DNA of 64,000 bases, taken from Pseudomonas putida (GTDB lineage: Bacteria > Pseudomonadota > Gammaproteobacteria > Pseudomonadales > Pseudomonadaceae). The notes beneath the pieces were generated by a model. The model ran no database searches. It was not told the DNA's origin and saw only the letters and a list, made by a program, of their open reading frames with translations. The translations under genes were made by a program, and so were the position numbers. Numbering within the stretch: the first letter of the stretch is position 1; every line of letters begins with the position of its first letter. The stretch lies in contig NZ_CP016634.1 in NCBI RefSeq assembly GCF_002741075.1, positions 698,501 to 762,500 on the forward strand. The letters are read 5' to 3'. Positions 21,479-34,642 of this stretch are shown here, in pieces.

Positions 21479-21512
21479 GCCTGTGGGCGGGTTTACCCGC
21501 GAATAGGCCGGC
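21479..21512 (-). repeat. REP element, second of inverted pair
   Basis: The sequence gcctgtgggcgggtttaccc followed by gcgaataggccggc is the reverse complement of the REP at 21417, with one extra difference. The pair can fold into one long hairpin. Confidence 0.85.
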
Positions 21513-21537
21513 AGAAACAACAAATTAATTAGCTTGT

Positions 21538-21577
<40 letters not shown>

Positions 21578-21615
21578 TTTTGATGCGCGATAGTCCAGGC
21601 GCCACCAATCGCGAC

Positions 21616-21840
21616 CTCAGGAGGCCGAGTGTAGGTGTCTGGAGGGGCAGGCGCGCAGCGCCCTTCGGCGTAGCCGAAGTCGCGAGATGGAGGCTGGCGC
21701 AGCCAGCCGGAGGCCGCGAAGCCTGAAAGGCACCGGAGCGGAGGGAACCCCGGAGCGCAGCGCAGGGGCCGTATGTGGGAGCAAGACGGCTTTGGTTACT
21801 TTGGCCAAGACCAAAGTGACCCGCCGTGAAGGCGGAAAGC
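21616..21840 (-). repeat. Right arm of ~220-bp inverted repeat
   Basis: This is the reverse complement of the arm at 21137-21354 with small insertions and mismatches. Shared blocks, read on the minus strand, include gcggcctccggctggctgcg, ccagcctccatctcgc and cggcgggtcactttggtctt. Arms and spacer together span about 700 bp. Confidence 0.8.
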
Positions 21841-21883
21841 GCCAGTGGCGCCCCCACCCAAAATGGATATTCACACTATCTGT

Positions 21884-21925
21884 AAGCCCAAGCCCAAGCC
21901 CAAGCCCAAGCCCAAGCCCAAGCCC
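21884..21925 (-). repeat. Perfect (gggctt)7 array abutting the slt stop codon
   Basis: Seven exact copies of aagccc on the plus strand end at base 21925, and the slt stop codon occupies 21926-21928. Read along the slt transcript, the stop codon is followed at once by seven gggctt units. These are seven G3 tracts with CTT spacers, which meets the usual G-quadruplex rule. Confidence 0.92.
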
Positions 21926-23854
21926 TCACATATCGTCAAAATACCGCTCATGCCAATCTACCAACGGCTGCGGCGAATTCAGCTTCTGCCCATAGATCAC
22001 CGAATAAGACAACACGTTCTGCACATATTGCCGCGTCTCGTCGAACGGGATCGACTCCACCCATACATCGAAGCTCAGGTGCTTGGCTCCCTTGAGCCAC
22101 TGCCGTACCCGCCCAGGACCTGCGTTGTACGCCGCCGAGGCCAAGACCCGGTTGCCGTTGAACTGCCCATGCACCTGACTCAGGTAGGCCGCACCCAGCT
22201 GAATGTTCTTGTCCGGATTGAGCACCTGCGAAGGTGAGGCCAGCGGAATGTTGAACTTGCGCGCTGTCTCTTTGGCCGTCGCCGGCATCAGCTGCATCAG
22301 GCCACTGGCCCCTACGCTGGAGCGGGCATCTTCCATGAAGGCGCTTTCCTGGCGGGTAATGGCAAACACCCAGCTCGAATGCAGCCCGCGTACCTTGGCT
22401 TCGCGCACCAGCGTGTCGCGATGGGCCATGGGGAAGCGGATGTCCAGATCATCCCAGTACTGGGCCTGGCTGATAGTACGGATCGCCGGGAAGTACCAGC
22501 GCAGGTCATAGGCCAGGCGGGCCTGGGCGACCATCTCGTCGCGGTTGAAGTGGCGGCTGACGTGGTACCACTCACGACGACCCTCGACGATCTGACCACG
22601 AGCATGGAATTCCAGGGCGCGACGCACGCCTGGGGTGTTACGCACCTTGTTGATCAACTGCTGGCTCAGCATCAATGGCTTGTTGTTGAGCTGATAGGGC
22701 GTTTGTGCGCGGTCGGCGGCGAGAAAACCGTAGAAATCACGCTCGCGGGCCACTGTCTTGTACAGCAGCGGGATCTGCGGGTTGTTCGGCTGCGCCAGTT
22801 CCAGGCTACGCGCTTGCCAGTAACGCCAGCGGTTACTGCTGGCCAGGTCCTGTGGCAGGCGCTTGGTCAGCTCGTAGGCATCTTCCCAGCGACCCAGGCG
22901 CAACAGCAGGCGCAGGCGCCACTCGCTGACAGTGTTGTCGCGTAGCTCGGGGTCGTAACGGGTCATCAGGTCCAGGGCGCGAGGGTCATAGCGGCGCGCC
23001 AGGGTCAGGCCGATCTCGCGGGCGATGGCGACCTTCTCGTCGCGGGAGAAGTGCATGCGCTGGGCGTAGTCGTCGAGCAGTGACATGGCCCGCTCAGGGT
23101 CCTGACGAGCCAGACGGCGCAAGCCCAGGCTGACCACATCGGACATGGCCTCGTTGACGGGAGTGAAGCGGGAAGGCTGATTGAGCAGTTCAGGCTTTTG
23201 CGCCACCTCGATCAGCAGTCGGCCCTGGGGGGCGAGGGTGGTCAGCGTCTTGACCAGGTTGTTGGCCAGGCTGTAATTGCGTGCCTGGGCCGCGAGCTTG
23301 GCCCGCTGCCAGCGTTTGGCTTCGGTCAATTGGCCTTCGGCCGCCCACAGACCGAACAGGGTGTCGCAGGCCGCAGGTTGTGACTTGCCGACGTTCCACA
23401 ACTTTTCGGCACTGGCAAAACCTTCCGCGCGCAGGCCATGGGTCAGCTGGTATTGGCCGTTCAGGCAGTCCAGTTCGGTGAAATTGAGCTTGGGGTCATA
23501 GTACTTGACGAAGGTGTTCCATTCGCCGCGCTCGGCCAGCCAGCGCAGCCAGCGCAGTTTCATCCAATTGGCTTGGGGCAGGTCGCCATGCTGGGCGAGA
23601 AAGCTTTCGATTTCTTCATTGCTGGCGCTCTTGAGGCGAGCGGTGAGCTCGTCGTAGGCCAGGTAAGGAGTCAGCGGATAGTCGCGAAGCGCATTGGCAT
23701 AGCGCAGGTAGGGCCCCTTGTCGCCCTTGGCCAGGGCACGCTTGGCCTCGTCATAGTATTGACGTTGCTGGGTGATATCGATGGCTTGTGCCGCGCTCGC
23801 GGTGGTGGCGGTGAGCAGCAGGCAGGAAACGAGTTGGAGCAGGCGGCTGCGCAT
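21926..23854 (-). CDS. slt: Soluble lytic murein transglycosylase
   Basis: Slt cleaves peptidoglycan glycan strands with formation of 1,6-anhydromuramic ends in the periplasm. The product of 642 residues has a signal peptide (MRSRLLQLVSCLLLTATTAS, cleaved near AAQA), a large superhelical U/L domain of alpha-helical repeats, and a C-terminal SLT catalytic domain. Catalytic Glu503 lies in AITRQESAFMEDARSS, followed by GASGLMQLMPATA and AAYNAGPGRVRQWL. ATG 23854 was chosen because a TTG 24 bases upstream would bury the signal peptide. The stop codon directly abuts a hexamer array. Confidence 0.95.
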   Translation of the reverse strand: MRSRLLQLVSCLLLTATTASAAQAIDITQQRQYYDEAKRALAKGDKGPYLRYANALRDYPLTPYLAYDELTARLKSASNEEIESFLAQHGDLPQANWMKLRWLRWLAERGEWNTFVKYYDPKLNFTELDCLNGQYQLTHGLRAEGFASAEKLWNVGKSQPAACDTLFGLWAAEGQLTEAKRWQRAKLAAQARNYSLANNLVKTLTTLAPQGRLLIEVAQKPELLNQPSRFTPVNEAMSDVVSLGLRRLARQDPERAMSLLDDYAQRMHFSRDEKVAIAREIGLTLARRYDPRALDLMTRYDPELRDNTVSEWRLRLLLRLGRWEDAYELTKRLPQDLASSNRWRYWQARSLELAQPNNPQIPLLYKTVARERDFYGFLAADRAQTPYQLNNKPLMLSQQLINKVRNTPGVRRALEFHARGQIVEGRREWYHVSRHFNRDEMVAQARLAYDLRWYFPAIRTISQAQYWDDLDIRFPMAHRDTLVREAKVRGLHSSWVFAITRQESAFMEDARSSVGASGLMQLMPATAKETARKFNIPLASPSQVLNPDKNIQLGAAYLSQVHGQFNGNRVLASAAYNAGPGRVRQWLKGAKHLSFDVWVESIPFDETRQYVQNVLSYSVIYGQKLNSPQPLVDWHERYFDDM

Positions 23855-24076
23855 GAGACGTCCGGGCAAGTGAACCAAGGAAAAAGTGACGGCGAAGCCA
23901 GCACTGTTGGGATCTATTGCCTTAGCTTAGCCGTTTGCCGGTAGAGGGTGAAAGCACTGTGCTTGTATCCAATCATTATCTTCGACCGGATGTCGCAAAG
24001 CCTGTCGGGTACGGTCTAGCTGATGCCGGGAAGGGGCAAGTCAGGTAGAATGCGCGCCCGGTTTTTGGAGATGACT

Positions 24077-26011
<1,935 letters not shown>

Positions 26012-26051
26012 GGCCGGCTCAAGCCGTCCGCGGAGCGCCTTGCGCATCAAC

Positions 26052-26091
26052 GGGTTTCGCCAGCTCCCTTGGCTGGAAGCTGGCGAAACCT
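26052..26091. repeat. Dyad between convergent uup and usp genes
   Basis: A perfect stem ggtttcgccagct/agctggcgaaacc flanks a 12-base loop. It lacks a T-run, so it could be a weak bidirectional terminator or a REP-like sequence. Confidence 0.6.
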
Positions 26092-26122
26092 GTGATGGAT
26101 TGTTGCGCGGCTTGGGGTGCGT

Positions 26123-26566
26123 TCAGCTTTCTTTCTTCTGCAGGCGCACCGCGAGCACGTCACAAGGCGCGCCGTGCAGCACATCGTTTGCAGTAGAGCC
26201 AAGCAACAAGGCCAGGCCGTGGCGGCCATGACTGCCGACCACGATCAGGTCGCAGTTCTGGTCCTTGGCCAGTTGATGGATTTCCTGGCGTGGCTGGCCG
26301 TAGGTCAGGTGCGAATCGCCACGGTTGATGCTCGGGTACTTGTTGAACAGGCGCTCCATGCGCTCCTTGGCCTGATCGAACTGTTGTTGCTGCAATTGCG
26401 ACAGGTCCATCGGCACGTCGCCACCAAAGGCCATGGCCATGGGTTCGACGATGTGCACCAGCGAAACCTTGGCCCCAGTCGGTTCGGCGAGCTTCATGGC
26501 GCGCTTGATCACCGGGTCGCATTCTTCGGTCAGGTCGACAGCAACCAGAAGATGTTCGTAGGACAT
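26123..26566 (-). CDS. Universal stress protein (UspA family)
   Basis: This single-domain UspA-fold protein of 147 residues starts MSYEHLLVAVDLTEECDPVI. The ATP-binding motif is present as VVGSHGRHGLALLLGSTAND (G2xG9xGS pattern), so it should belong to the nucleotide-binding branch. It is a cytosolic protein of stress and stationary-phase physiology with no defined reaction. ATG 26566 follows aggagtaccacc; longer frames upstream are unsupported. It is convergent with uup and divergent from the next gene. Confidence 0.93.
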   Translation of the reverse strand: MSYEHLLVAVDLTEECDPVIKRAMKLAEPTGAKVSLVHIVEPMAMAFGGDVPMDLSQLQQQQFDQAKERMERLFNKYPSINRGDSHLTYGQPRQEIHQLAKDQNCDLIVVGSHGRHGLALLLGSTANDVLHGAPCDVLAVRLQKKES

Positions 26567-26674
26567 GGTGGTACTCCTGACATTTGCGATAGTAGAAGTA
26601 TGGTCGCTTTCGGGCCGAGTGCCGAGAAACCTGGCTAACCGGCTCATTTGCAACGCTTTATGGAATCTACAGAT

Positions 26675-27112
26675 ATGACGGTATTGCTGGTGGTGTCAAT
26701 CCTTGCGCTGATTCTAAGTCCCATGGCGTGGCTTCGCCCTTCGCGAAAACAGAGCGAGCAGATGAACCTGCGCCTGGAAGGCCGGCGCATGGGGTTGGCG
26801 ATGCAGCTGGCGCCTCAGCAGTGGCCCCATTGGCTGGAAAAAGAGCCTCCCAGCCCTTGTCCGCAGTACCATCGCGCCCGTCGCAGGGGTAGCGACGATA
26901 CGTGGAGTTACTGGCAAATCACGCCAGGGGTCTGGTGGAACCAGTGGCGCGAGCCCTGCGAAGATCCACGGCTGAGCGAGGCCTTTGCGCGCCTGCCGGC
27001 AACGGTCTACAAAATCGAGGCCGACAGCCGCATGCTGGCTTTGTACTGGAGCGAGCGGGGCGACAAGTCTGTTTTGCAGGATATTGCCCAAGTGCTCGAC
27101 ACCCTCGCCTGA
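26675..27112 (+). CDS. Single-pass membrane protein, function unknown
   Basis: This 145-residue protein has one N-terminal membrane helix (MTVLLVVSILALILSPMAWL) and a basic, tryptophan-rich cytosolic part with YWQITPGVWWNQWREPCEDP. I recognise no catalytic motif. Starts at 26660 (ATG) and 26648 (TTG) are possible, but ggaa precedes 26675 at a usable distance. I believe it is a conserved Pseudomonas protein found near fadBA, with unknown role. Confidence 0.75.
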   Translation: MTVLLVVSILALILSPMAWLRPSRKQSEQMNLRLEGRRMGLAMQLAPQQWPHWLEKEPPSPCPQYHRARRRGSDDTWSYWQITPGVWWNQWREPCEDPRLSEAFARLPATVYKIEADSRMLALYWSERGDKSVLQDIAQVLDTLA

Positions 27113-27515
27113 CCTCTACCTCCCCAGGGCCGCTTTCGCGGCCCCGCTGGCGCCATAAACCACTTTTTGACCTTGAACTCCCGCTTACACAGGTGCATTC
27201 CTGGGGTATTGGCCGTCTATCTTCCTGCTGAATGTGTGGCAATCACTGTCATCATGTTTCATGCCCGTGCGATGCAAAATGACTGGAAAGTCGCGTTTTA
27301 AGGGTGCTTTCGAGCATTTGACAACGCCGATCTTTTCGGTGAATGTGTGCATACCCAAATCAAACGGGCGTATGAATTGAGCGTTTGTATGTCAGATCGC
27401 TCGTACAGAATCCCGACTATCGCGCTGACGGGTGTGCCTGGAAAGAAGGCTTAGTCGGCCTTCGCACCAGCGATCGGCGTGTACAGTTCAGCTTCCATAT
27501 CGTGGAGATCAGTTG
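27113..27515. promoter_or_regulatory. fadBA upstream region
   Basis: These 403 non-coding bases precede fadB. A dyad caaacg-N15-cgtttg (27361-27366 and 27382-27387) resembles split PsrA or FadR half-sites, but its spacer is longer than the 2-4 bases of known PsrA sites. A ttgaca box near 27318 lacks a good -10. The 3' part is a transcribed leader. Confidence 0.35.
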
Positions 27516-29663
27516 ATGATTTACGAAGGTAAAGCCATCACGGTTAAGGCTCTTGAAAGTGGCATCGTCGAACTGAAGTTCGATCTCAAGGGTGAGTCCG
27601 TCAACAAGTTCAACCGCCTGACCCTGGAAGAACTGCGCCAGGCCGTGGACGCCATCAAGGCCGACGCCGCCATCAAAGGCGTGATCGTCAGCAGCGGCAA
27701 GGACGTGTTCATCGTCGGCGCCGACATCACCGAATTCGTCGACAACTTCAAGCTGCCCGAGGCCGAGCTGGTCGCCGGCAACCTGCAAGCCAACCGCATC
27801 TTCAACGACTTCGAAGACCTCGACGTGCCGACCGTAGCTGCCATCAACGGCATCGCCCTGGGCGGTGGTCTGGAAATGTGCCTGGCGGCCGACTACCGCG
27901 TCATGTCCTCGAACGCCAAGATCGGCCTGCCGGAAGTCAAACTGGGCATCTACCCAGGCTTCGGTGGCACCGTGCGGCTGCCGCGCCTGATCGGTTCGGA
28001 TAACGCCATCGAGTGGATCGCCTCCGGTAAGGAAAACCGTGCCGAGGACGCACTCAAAGTCGGCGCCGTCGATGCCGTGGTTGCCCCCGAACTGCTGCAG
28101 AGCGCTGCTCTGGACTTGGTCAAGCGCGCCATCAGTGGTGAGCTGGACCACAAGGCCAAGCGTCAGCCAAAGCTTGAAAAGCTCAAGCTCAACGCCATTG
28201 AACAAATGATGGCCTTCGAGACGGCCAAGGGCTTCGTCGCCGGTCAGGCCGGCCCGAACTACCCGGCACCGGTCGAAGCCATCAAGACCATCCAGAAAGC
28301 CGCCAATTTCGGTCGCGACAAGGCCCTGGAAGTCGAGGCCGCAGGCTTTGCCAAGCTGGCCCGCACCTCGGTTGCCGAGAGTCTGATCGGCCTGTTCCTC
28401 AATGATCAGGAACTCAAGCGCAAGGCCAAGGCGTACGACGAGATCGCGCGCGACGTGAAGCAGGCCGCCGTGCTCGGCGCCGGCATCATGGGGGGCGGCA
28501 TCGCCTATCAGTCCGCTGTCAAGGGCACGCCGATCCTGATGAAGGACATCCGCGAGGAAGCCATTCAGTTGGGCTTGAACGAAGCCTCCAAGCTGCTCGG
28601 CAAGCGCGTCGAGAAGGGGCGTATGACCCCAGCGAAGATGGCCGAGGCACTCAACGCCATTCGCCCGGCTCTGTCCTACGGTGATTTCGGCAATGTCGAT
28701 ATCGTCGTCGAGGCGGTGGTCGAGAATCCGAAGGTCAAACAGGCAGTCCTGGCGGAAGTGGAAGGGCAGGTCAAAGAGGATGCGATTCTCGCCTCCAACA
28801 CCTCGACCATTTCCATCAACCTGCTGGCCAAGGCCCTCAAGCGCCCCGAGAACTTCGTCGGCATGCACTTCTTCAACCCGGTGCACATGATGCCGCTGGT
28901 GGAAGTCATCCGTGGCGAGAAATCCAGTGAAGTGGCGGTCGCCACCACCGTCGCCTACGCCAAGAAAATGGGCAAGAACCCAATCGTGGTCAACGACTGC
29001 CCGGGCTTCTTGGTCAACCGCGTGCTGTTCCCGTACTTCGGCGGTTTCGCCAAGCTGGTGAGCGCCGGTGTCGACTTCGTGCGCATTGACAAGGTGATGG
29101 AAAAGTTCGGTTGGCCGATGGGCCCGGCCTATCTGATGGACGTGGTCGGCATCGACACCGGCCACCACGGTCGAGATGTCATGGCAGAGGGCTTCCCGGA
29201 CCGCATGAAGGACGATCGTCGCTCCGCCGTCGACGCCCTGTACGAGGCCAATCGCCTGGGCCAGAAGAATGGCAAGGGCTTCTACGCCTACGAAACCGAC
29301 AAGCGCGGAAAGCCGAAGAAGGTCGCCGATGCCTCGGTGCTGGATGTGCTCAAACCGGTGGTCTTCGAGCAGCGTGAAGTAACCGACGAGGACATCATCA
29401 ACTGGATGATGATCCCGCTTTGCCTGGAGACCGTCCGCTGCTTGGAAGATGGCATCGTCGAGACCGCGGCCGAGGCCGATATGGGCCTGGTATACGGCAT
29501 TGGCTTCCCTCCCTTCCGTGGTGGCGCGCTGCGTTACATCGATTCGATCGGGGTCGCTGAGTTCGTTGCCCTGGCCGACCAGTATGCCGATCTGGGGCCG
29601 CTGTACCACCCGACCGCGAAGCTGCGCGAAATGGCCAAGAACGGCCAGCGCTTCTTCAACTGA
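27516..29663 (+). CDS. fadB: Fatty acid oxidation complex alpha subunit
   Basis: FadB carries enoyl-CoA hydratase, 3-hydroxyacyl-CoA dehydrogenase and isomerase/epimerase activities of beta-oxidation, in an alpha2-beta2 complex with FadA. The 715-residue product has the crotonase domain first ([30 protein letters not shown]) and then the dehydrogenase with NAD motif [16 protein letters not shown] near residue 320 and [16 protein letters not shown]. The ATG at 27516, after gtggagatcagttg, gives the family start [12 protein letters not shown]; the open frame extends upstream without support. fadA follows 31 bases later. Confidence 0.98.
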   Translation: MIYEGKAITVKALESGIVELKFDLKGESVNKFNRLTLEELRQAVDAIKADAAIKGVIVSSGKDVFIVGADITEFVDNFKLPEAELVAGNLQANRIFNDFEDLDVPTVAAINGIALGGGLEMCLAADYRVMSSNAKIGLPEVKLGIYPGFGGTVRLPRLIGSDNAIEWIASGKENRAEDALKVGAVDAVVAPELLQSAALDLVKRAISGELDHKAKRQPKLEKLKLNAIEQMMAFETAKGFVAGQAGPNYPAPVEAIKTIQKAANFGRDKALEVEAAGFAKLARTSVAESLIGLFLNDQELKRKAKAYDEIARDVKQAAVLGAGIMGGGIAYQSAVKGTPILMKDIREEAIQLGLNEASKLLGKRVEKGRMTPAKMAEALNAIRPALSYGDFGNVDIVVEAVVENPKVKQAVLAEVEGQVKEDAILASNTSTISINLLAKALKRPENFVGMHFFNPVHMMPLVEVIRGEKSSEVAVATTVAYAKKMGKNPIVVNDCPGFLVNRVLFPYFGGFAKLVSAGVDFVRIDKVMEKFGWPMGPAYLMDVVGIDTGHHGRDVMAEGFPDRMKDDRRSAVDALYEANRLGQKNGKGFYAYETDKRGKPKKVADASVLDVLKPVVFEQREVTDEDIINWMMIPLCLETVRCLEDGIVETAAEADMGLVYGIGFPPFRGGALRYIDSIGVAEFVALADQYADLGPLYHPTAKLREMAKNGQRFFN

Positions 29664-29679
29664 GCGCCCAACGAGTTAG

Positions 29680-30870
<1,191 letters not shown>

Positions 30871-30887
30871 TCGCGGCGCTGACAGCG

Positions 30888-30919
30888 ACCGGGGCCTTGT
30901 GCCCCGGTTTTTGTTTTTT
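30888..30919 (+). terminator. fadBA terminator
   Basis: The dyad accggggc-cttgt-gccccggt is followed by a long T-rich run. It lies 18 bases after the fadA stop. Confidence 0.9.
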
Positions 30920-30948
30920 ACAGGATTTGTTTCAAGAGGGTGGGCGAC

Positions 30949-31200
30949 ATGCAGATACAGCCAGGCGTATACCGGCATTACAAAGGGCCGGAGTACCGTG
31001 TGCTGGGCGTTGCACATCACACGGAAACCGATGAGTTGCTGGTGATCTACCAGTTGCTTTACGGTGATTTCGGCTTGGGCGCCCGGCCGCTGGCGATGTT
31101 CCATGACACGGTCGAGGTTGACGGCGAGCAAGTGCCACGCTTTGCTTTGGTCAGGGCCGAGGAGGGGATGCTCAAGCATCCCGATACGGCAAGCGACTGA
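30949..31200 (+). CDS. DUF1653 family protein
   Basis: This 83-residue cytosolic protein starts MQIQPGVYRHYKGPEYRVLG and carries YQLLYGDFGLGARPLAMF. The family fold is a small beta-barrel of unknown function. The ATG at 30949 was chosen because aagaggg lies eight bases upstream; a GTG at 30940 would sit inside that ribosome-binding site. It lies between the fadBA terminator and topA. Confidence 0.88.
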   Translation: MQIQPGVYRHYKGPEYRVLGVAHHTETDELLVIYQLLYGDFGLGARPLAMFHDTVEVDGEQVPRFALVRAEEGMLKHPDTASD

Positions 31201-31300
31201 GCCTGAGCGCTTGACCTCACTCTGTTGCCACTATATATAGCGGTGCCGCGTCTGGCACCTGACGCGTTTTTCATCTTCAGATTCAGGAATACTCCGATCC

Positions 31301-33910
31301 ATGGGCAAATCGCTGGTCATTGTGGAATCCCCGGCCAAGGCCAAGACCATCAACAAGTACCTGGGCAGCCAGTACGTGGTGAAGTCGAGTATCGGCCATA
31401 TCCGAGACCTCCCCACCAGCGGTTCGGCCAGCGCTACCAAGGAACCGGCGGCCAAGCGCGGCAAGACCGCGTCCGAGGCCCCAGCGCTGTCGCCGAAGGA
31501 GAAGGCACGCCGCCAGCTGGTCGCCCGTATGGGTGTCGACCCGGAAGCCGGCTGGAAAGCCAAGTACGAAATCCTGCCCGGCAAGGAAAAGGTCATCGAC
31601 GAACTGCGTCGTCTGGCCAAGGATGCCGACACCATCTATCTCGCAACCGACTTGGACCGCGAAGGGGAAGCCATTGCCTGGCACCTGCGCGAAGCCATCG
31701 GTGGCGATGACAGCCGCTACAAGCGCGTGGTGTTCAACGAAATTACCAAGAAGGCCATTCAGGAGGCCTTCTCCCAACCGGGCGAGCTGGATATTGACCG
31801 GGTCAACGCCCAGCAGGCGCGCCGCTTCCTCGATCGCGTGGTCGGCTATATGGTCTCGCCGCTGCTGTGGGCCAAGATCGCCCGTGGTCTGTCCGCCGGC
31901 CGCGTGCAGTCGGTGGCCGTGAAGCTGGTGGTGGAGCGTGAGCGCGAAATCCGGGCCTTCAATCCTGAAGAATACTGGGAAGTGCACGCTGACCTGGGGA
32001 CTGCCAAGAATGCCAAGGTGCGTTTCGAAGTGGCACGCGAGAAGGGCGAAGCCTTCAAGCCGCTGAACGAAGCTCAGGCCATGGCGGCGCTGGAGAAGCT
32101 CAAGGTCTCCAGCTACAGCGTCGCCAAGCGTGAAGACCGCCCGACCAGCAGCAAGCCGTCGGCGCCGTTCATTACCTCCACCCTGCAGCAGGCGGCGAGC
32201 AACCGCCTGGGCTTTGGTGTGAAGAAAACCATGATGATGGCCCAGCGTCTCTACGAGGCGGGCTACATCACCTATATGCGTACCGACTCGACCAACCTGT
32301 CGGTCGATGCCCTGGACATGGCGCGCAGCTACATCGAGCGAGAGTTCGGCAAGCAGTACCTGCCGGAGACGCCGGTGGTCTATGGCAGCAAAGAGGGCGC
32401 CCAGGAGGCGCACGAGGCGATTCGCCCCTCCGATGTCAATACTCACCCGACCAAGCTCAGTGGCATGGAGCGTGACGCCGAGCGCCTGTACGAGTTGATC
32501 TGGCGCCAGTTCCTGGCCTGCCAGATGCCTCCTGCGCAATACCTGTCCACCAGCGTCACGGTCAATGCCGGTGATTTCGAGCTGCGCGCCAAGGGGCGTA
32601 TCCTCAAATTCGACGGCTATACCCGTGTATTGCCTCAACAGAGCAAGCCTGGCGAAGACGACGTGCTGCCGGAAATGGCCCAGGGCGAATCGCTCAAGCT
32701 CATCCAGCTCGATCCGAGCCAGCACTTCACCAAGCCGCCGGCGCGCTACACCGAAGCCAGCCTGGTCAAGGAGATGGAAAAGCGCGGGATCGGTCGCCCA
32801 TCGACCTACGCGGCGATCATTTCCACCATCCAGGACCGTGGCTATGTGACGCTGCACAACCGCCGCTTCTACTCCGAGAAGATGGGCGACATCGTCACCG
32901 AGCGTCTGTCGGAGAGCTTCTCCAACCTCATGGACTATGGCTTTACCGCCGGCATGGAAGAGAACCTCGATGACGTGGCCCAAGGCGAGCGCGACTGGAA
33001 GAATGTTCTGGACGAGTTCTATGGCGACTTCAGCAAGAAGCTTCTGACGGCCGAATCCGCCGAGAACGGCATGCGCGCCAACCAGCCGACCCTGACCAAC
33101 ATTCCTTGCAAGGAATGTGGCCGGCCAATGATGATCCGTACCGCGTCCACCGGCGTGTTCCTGGGGTGCTCGGGCTACAGCCTGCCACCCAAGGAGCGCT
33201 GCAAGGCCACTGTGAACCTGGTGCCGGGCGATGAAATCGCTGCCGACGATGAAGGTGAGTCCGAGTCCCTAGTCTTGCGTGGCAAGCACCGCTGCCCGAT
33301 CTGTGCTACGGCGATGGATGCCTATCTGCTGGATGAAAAGCACAAGCTTCACATCTGCGGCAACAACCCGGACTGCGCCGGTTACGAGATCGAGCAGGGC
33401 AGCTACCGCATCAAGGGCTATGAAGGACCGAGCCTGGAATGCGACAAGTGTGGTAGCGAGATGCAGCTCAAGACTGGCCGTTTCGGCAAGTTCTTCGGTT
33501 GCACCAATCCTGCGTGTAAGAACACCCGCAAGCTGCTCAAGAGTGGCGAGGCGGCACCGCCGAAGATGGACAAGGTGGACATGCCCGAACTCAAGTGCGA
33601 GAAGGTCGATGACACCTACGTGCTGCGTGATGGCGCTTCGGGGCTGTTCCTGGCTGCCAGTCAGTTCCCGAAGAACCGAGAGACCCGCGCGCCCTTGGTG
33701 CTGGAGATCATTCCGCACAAGCACGAGATCGATCCGAAGTACCACTTCCTGTGCGATGCCCCGCAGAAAGACCCCGAGGGTCGTCCGGCGGTGATTCGCT
33801 ATAGCCGTAAGACCAAGGAGCAGTACGTGCAGTCCGAAGTCGACGGCAAGCCGACCGGTTGGAAGGCATTCTTCGATGGCAACACCTGGAAGGTCGAAGA
33901 CAAGCGCTGA
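31301..33910 (+). CDS. topA: DNA topoisomerase I
   Basis: TopA relaxes negative supercoils by single-strand passage. The 869-residue protein has the N-terminal Toprim domain ([37 protein letters not shown]). The catalytic Tyr325 is in [14 protein letters not shown]. Three C-terminal zinc-binding cysteine clusters follow ([29 protein letters not shown] with CTNPACKN). The long antisense frame opposite is a shadow. An unusual nested hairpin terminator follows. Confidence 0.98.
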   Translation: MGKSLVIVESPAKAKTINKYLGSQYVVKSSIGHIRDLPTSGSASATKEPAAKRGKTASEAPALSPKEKARRQLVARMGVDPEAGWKAKYEILPGKEKVIDELRRLAKDADTIYLATDLDREGEAIAWHLREAIGGDDSRYKRVVFNEITKKAIQEAFSQPGELDIDRVNAQQARRFLDRVVGYMVSPLLWAKIARGLSAGRVQSVAVKLVVEREREIRAFNPEEYWEVHADLGTAKNAKVRFEVAREKGEAFKPLNEAQAMAALEKLKVSSYSVAKREDRPTSSKPSAPFITSTLQQAASNRLGFGVKKTMMMAQRLYEAGYITYMRTDSTNLSVDALDMARSYIEREFGKQYLPETPVVYGSKEGAQEAHEAIRPSDVNTHPTKLSGMERDAERLYELIWRQFLACQMPPAQYLSTSVTVNAGDFELRAKGRILKFDGYTRVLPQQSKPGEDDVLPEMAQGESLKLIQLDPSQHFTKPPARYTEASLVKEMEKRGIGRPSTYAAIISTIQDRGYVTLHNRRFYSEKMGDIVTERLSESFSNLMDYGFTAGMEENLDDVAQGERDWKNVLDEFYGDFSKKLLTAESAENGMRANQPTLTNIPCKECGRPMMIRTASTGVFLGCSGYSLPPKERCKATVNLVPGDEIAADDEGESESLVLRGKHRCPICATAMDAYLLDEKHKLHICGNNPDCAGYEIEQGSYRIKGYEGPSLECDKCGSEMQLKTGRFGKFFGCTNPACKNTRKLLKSGEAAPPKMDKVDMPELKCEKVDDTYVLRDGASGLFLAASQFPKNRETRAPLVLEIIPHKHEIDPKYHFLCDAPQKDPEGRPAVIRYSRKTKEQYVQSEVDGKPTGWKAFFDGNTWKVEDKR

Positions 33911-33922
33911 TTTAAGCGTCGA

Positions 33923-33989
33923 GACTGGGGCCGCTTGGCGCCTATCGCGGGATAAGCCCGCGATGGGTGCCAAGCGGCCCCAGTCTTTT
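33923..33989 (+). terminator. Nested double-hairpin terminator of topA
   Basis: The outer stem gactggggccgcttggc/gccaagcggccccagtc (17 bp, perfect) encloses an inner perfect stem atcgcggg/cccgcgat. The outer stem is followed by tttt. The whole structure starts 12 bases after the topA stop. Confidence 0.8.
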
Positions 33990-34068
33990 GTGACATTGCG
34001 CTTGCGGCAGGGCAGGGCAATCCCTGACACTGAGGTATCGCCTTGCAGCCTCAGGGAGGTCACTGAAG

Positions 34069-34590
34069 ATGGCCCAGGAACTCTATACCCGCACTAATCA
34101 GAAACTCTTCTTCGCCGGGCTTGCCTTGGAGTCCATGGCCAAGGCTGAGGGCAGTCAGGCGATGAATGCACAGGGTCTGATCCAGGCCGAGCGCGAGTCG
34201 GCGCTGTTTCATTTGTATGGCGCCCTGCTGGGGCTGTGCCACGAGATCGCAGGCTTCTACCGTTTGCCTCAGGCCACTGCGTCGCGGGTAGAACTGTTGC
34301 TCAATGACGAGGCGCTGGACGGCATTGCCATCCCTGAAGTGGCCGAACTGCTGGAGTTGGTGCGTCAGCCAGAAACCTGGCTTGCGCAATTGCTGCGTGC
34401 TTATGCCGATTTGTTCCGACCGCCGGTCGCCAAGAAAGCCCCGAAGACCGACGTCACCCAGCCGCTGATCCAGGCCGTCAATCTGGATGAGCCCGAGCAT
34501 CCAGCGCTTTCCCGCCAAGAGCTGGAAAGCTGGCGGGCCAATCTAAAGGACGTGGTCCGACGCTTCCGTGACGCGTTGAGTGAGTGCTGA
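34069..34590 (+). CDS. Conserved helical protein, function unknown
   Basis: This 173-residue soluble protein is predicted mostly helical, starting MAQELYTRTNQKLFFAGLAL. It has ERESALFHLYGALLGLCHEI and a charged C-terminus ending DVVRRFRDALSEC. No catalytic motif, signal or membrane segment is visible. The ribosome-binding sequence cagggaggtcactgaag precedes the ATG. I believe it is conserved in Pseudomonas between topA and sulA. Its function is unknown; genomic closeness to sulA-lexA is not enough to infer an SOS role. Confidence 0.82.
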   Translation: MAQELYTRTNQKLFFAGLALESMAKAEGSQAMNAQGLIQAERESALFHLYGALLGLCHEIAGFYRLPQATASRVELLLNDEALDGIAIPEVAELLELVRQPETWLAQLLRAYADLFRPPVAKKAPKTDVTQPLIQAVNLDEPEHPALSRQELESWRANLKDVVRRFRDALSEC

Positions 34591-34642
34591 TAGCGCTGGT
34601 GGCTGGTACAATATTCGCCTTTCGTGAAAAGCAGGCCCTAGT

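Noticed and set aside
27417..29609. 730-codon minus-strand frame opposite fadB
   Set aside because: Composition is that of a mirrored codon pattern (His, Gln and Gly rich) and it lies wholly over fadB.
31283..32983. 566-codon minus-strand frame opposite topA
   Set aside because: A shadow of topA; no family similarity that I can recognise.
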